Below, one piece after another: positions 62,831 to 64,000 of a stretch of 64,000 nucleotides of DNA (position 1 is its first letter; each line of letters starts with the position of its first letter). Below the pieces are notes generated by a model. It ran no database searches, was not told the DNA's origin, and saw only the letters and a program-made list of their open reading frames with translations. Source of the DNA: Nepenthes gracilis. Its lineage: Eukaryota; Streptophyta; Magnoliopsida; Caryophyllales; Nepenthaceae. The position numbers and the translations under genes were made by a program. The DNA is taken from assembly GCA_033239525.1 (NCBI GenBank), contig BSYO01000004.1, positions 11,632,037 to 11,696,036 on the forward strand, in the 5' to 3' direction.

Positions 62831-64000
62831 CCTTAATGTTGAAATTGGGTAGTTGTGTTCTTGTTCAGGTTATGTTAAATAGGTTATATTTTTTTATTTT
62901 TATCTAATTGTAGAGGAAACTCTGCCAAAATTTCTACAAAATTCATAATTATAAATTATGGGCTTTAGTTTATGTTACAATTGATGGAGATTATTTAAGA
63001 AAAATAATTCGGTCCGCCACAGTGCTGCTACTTAGCTAGCAAGCCAGAAGGCTCTCGGATAACCAACGCCCTAGGCATCCTCGGGGGTGAGGCAGGTGGC
63101 ATGGGTGTAAGGATCAATATTTCATAAATCATAATTAAGTAAATTAAACTAAAATATTGAGATTAACAAACGATGAAAACCCAGAAGTCGAGAACTCACC
63201 CCGAGATGCAATAAAAATTTAATTGATGAAACCGACTTAAATTTTAGATAATAAAAGATAAAACAAATGATAGAAAAATAATTCGGTTAATAAATTCTCA
63301 ATTGATTAGTAATTAAATTAATTTCGGTTAACAATAAGATGACTTGATTACCGAATTTACACCCAATTAGTAATCGAATTCAGCCCAATTGATCAAATAT
63401 AGTGAAAATCAAATTAATTAAATAAAATTTAATATATGACAACACACAAACACACACACATACTCAGCTGAAATTCAGCATGGGAAGGCATGGCATCGGC
63501 AGCAGTCGGCAGCCCCAAGTTTCAACCGAAATTTCAATAATTCTATAAAGAATTTAATCCATACATGGCATAAGAATCCTCACACACACGACACACTTAT
63601 ACAATTTAACAAAAATTAAGGAAAAGAAGAGGAGTGGAGCACAGCACCAGCAAGGAAAAATCAGCAATGCTGATTTCAACATACTCCACATAAATTTAAG
63701 GAAAAGCTAAATATAATTCCATCAATTTTACTGCCACATGGAAGCCCTCCAAAGCCACCAAATAACCCTATGAATGAGCAAAATTTATTAAGAAAACTTA
63801 GCTCAAAATTTAGATGATTCATCAAAATAAGGGGAGGAAAATCTGGACAGCTCAATTGAAGGAAAATTCAAGAAAAATGATAGGTGGCAGCCATATATTT
63901 AACTAGGGATAATTCAACTATTTTACCATCTTAATATATATAGTGAAAGTGAAAAAAATAAGAAAAAATAGAGAGGAAAATGAGGAGAACACAGAACAAA
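62831..64000. other. AT-rich unassigned sequence
   Basis: No open frame or repeat signature recognised. A short CA-rich run lies at 63,443-63,462. Between 63,290 and 63,400 the phrase TAATTAAATTAATTTCGGTTA recurs in diverged form (AATTAGTAATCGAATT), a minor local repeat. Confidence 0.5.

Noticed and set aside
1..64000. CRISPR arrays, tRNA, rRNA or bacterial operons
   Set aside because: No regularly spaced repeats, cloverleaf-type sequences or prokaryotic gene spacing were seen. Spliced genes and LTR elements show a plant nuclear origin.

Overview
The window is nuclear DNA from a flowering plant, probably a eudicot. Two spliced housekeeping-type genes with GT-AG introns lie in AT-rich DNA full of decayed LTR retrotransposons and a hAT transposon. 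No rRNA, tRNA, CRISPR, organellar or bacterial operon structure was seen. The species cannot be told from the sequence.

Layout. 1-3.8 kb: unassigned. 4.57-27.98 kb, minus strand: 5' part of a RIT1-like gene (initiator-tRNA A64 2'-O-ribosylphosphate transferase). Exon 1 lies at 27.7-28.0 kb and exons 2 and 3 at 4.57-5.69 kb, so intron 1 is 22,001 bp. That intron holds an older LTR remnant (10.4-11.6 plus 21.1-22.0 kb) split by a 9,515-bp Sirevirus-like Ty1-copia element (11,618-21,132, minus strand, target duplication CGATC), then a hAT transposase relic (23.8-26.3 kb, plus strand). 28.0-28.25 kb: RIT1 promoter. 28.25-39.9 kb: AT-rich intergenic DNA with one copia-type solo LTR (34.76-35.53 kb) and one gypsy-type LTR remnant (38.1-39.1 kb). 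39.9-50.5 kb, minus strand: a complete 14-exon ceramide glucosyltransferase gene (GCS, 521 aa). 51.2-60.5 kb: a decayed Ty3-gypsy Tat-type element with gag-pol on plus, another solo LTR inside its 3' part and an opposite-strand coding relic. 60.5-62.8 kb: another LTR-like promoter block with a tandem duplication. 62.8-64 kb: unassigned AT-rich DNA.

The two host genes have unrelated known roles: translation fidelity through initiator-tRNA marking, and sphingolipid glycosylation in the endomembrane system. They share only orientation and a CT-rich leader. The most unusual features are: the 22-kb intron whose exon phases still join exactly; the copia element's extra 3' open frame, whose ATG directly follows a strong splice acceptor and which lies downstream of its own GC-rich promoter-like block; and a GCTCGAGCG-bearing, CpG-rich module upstream of TATA-like boxes in several different LTRs.
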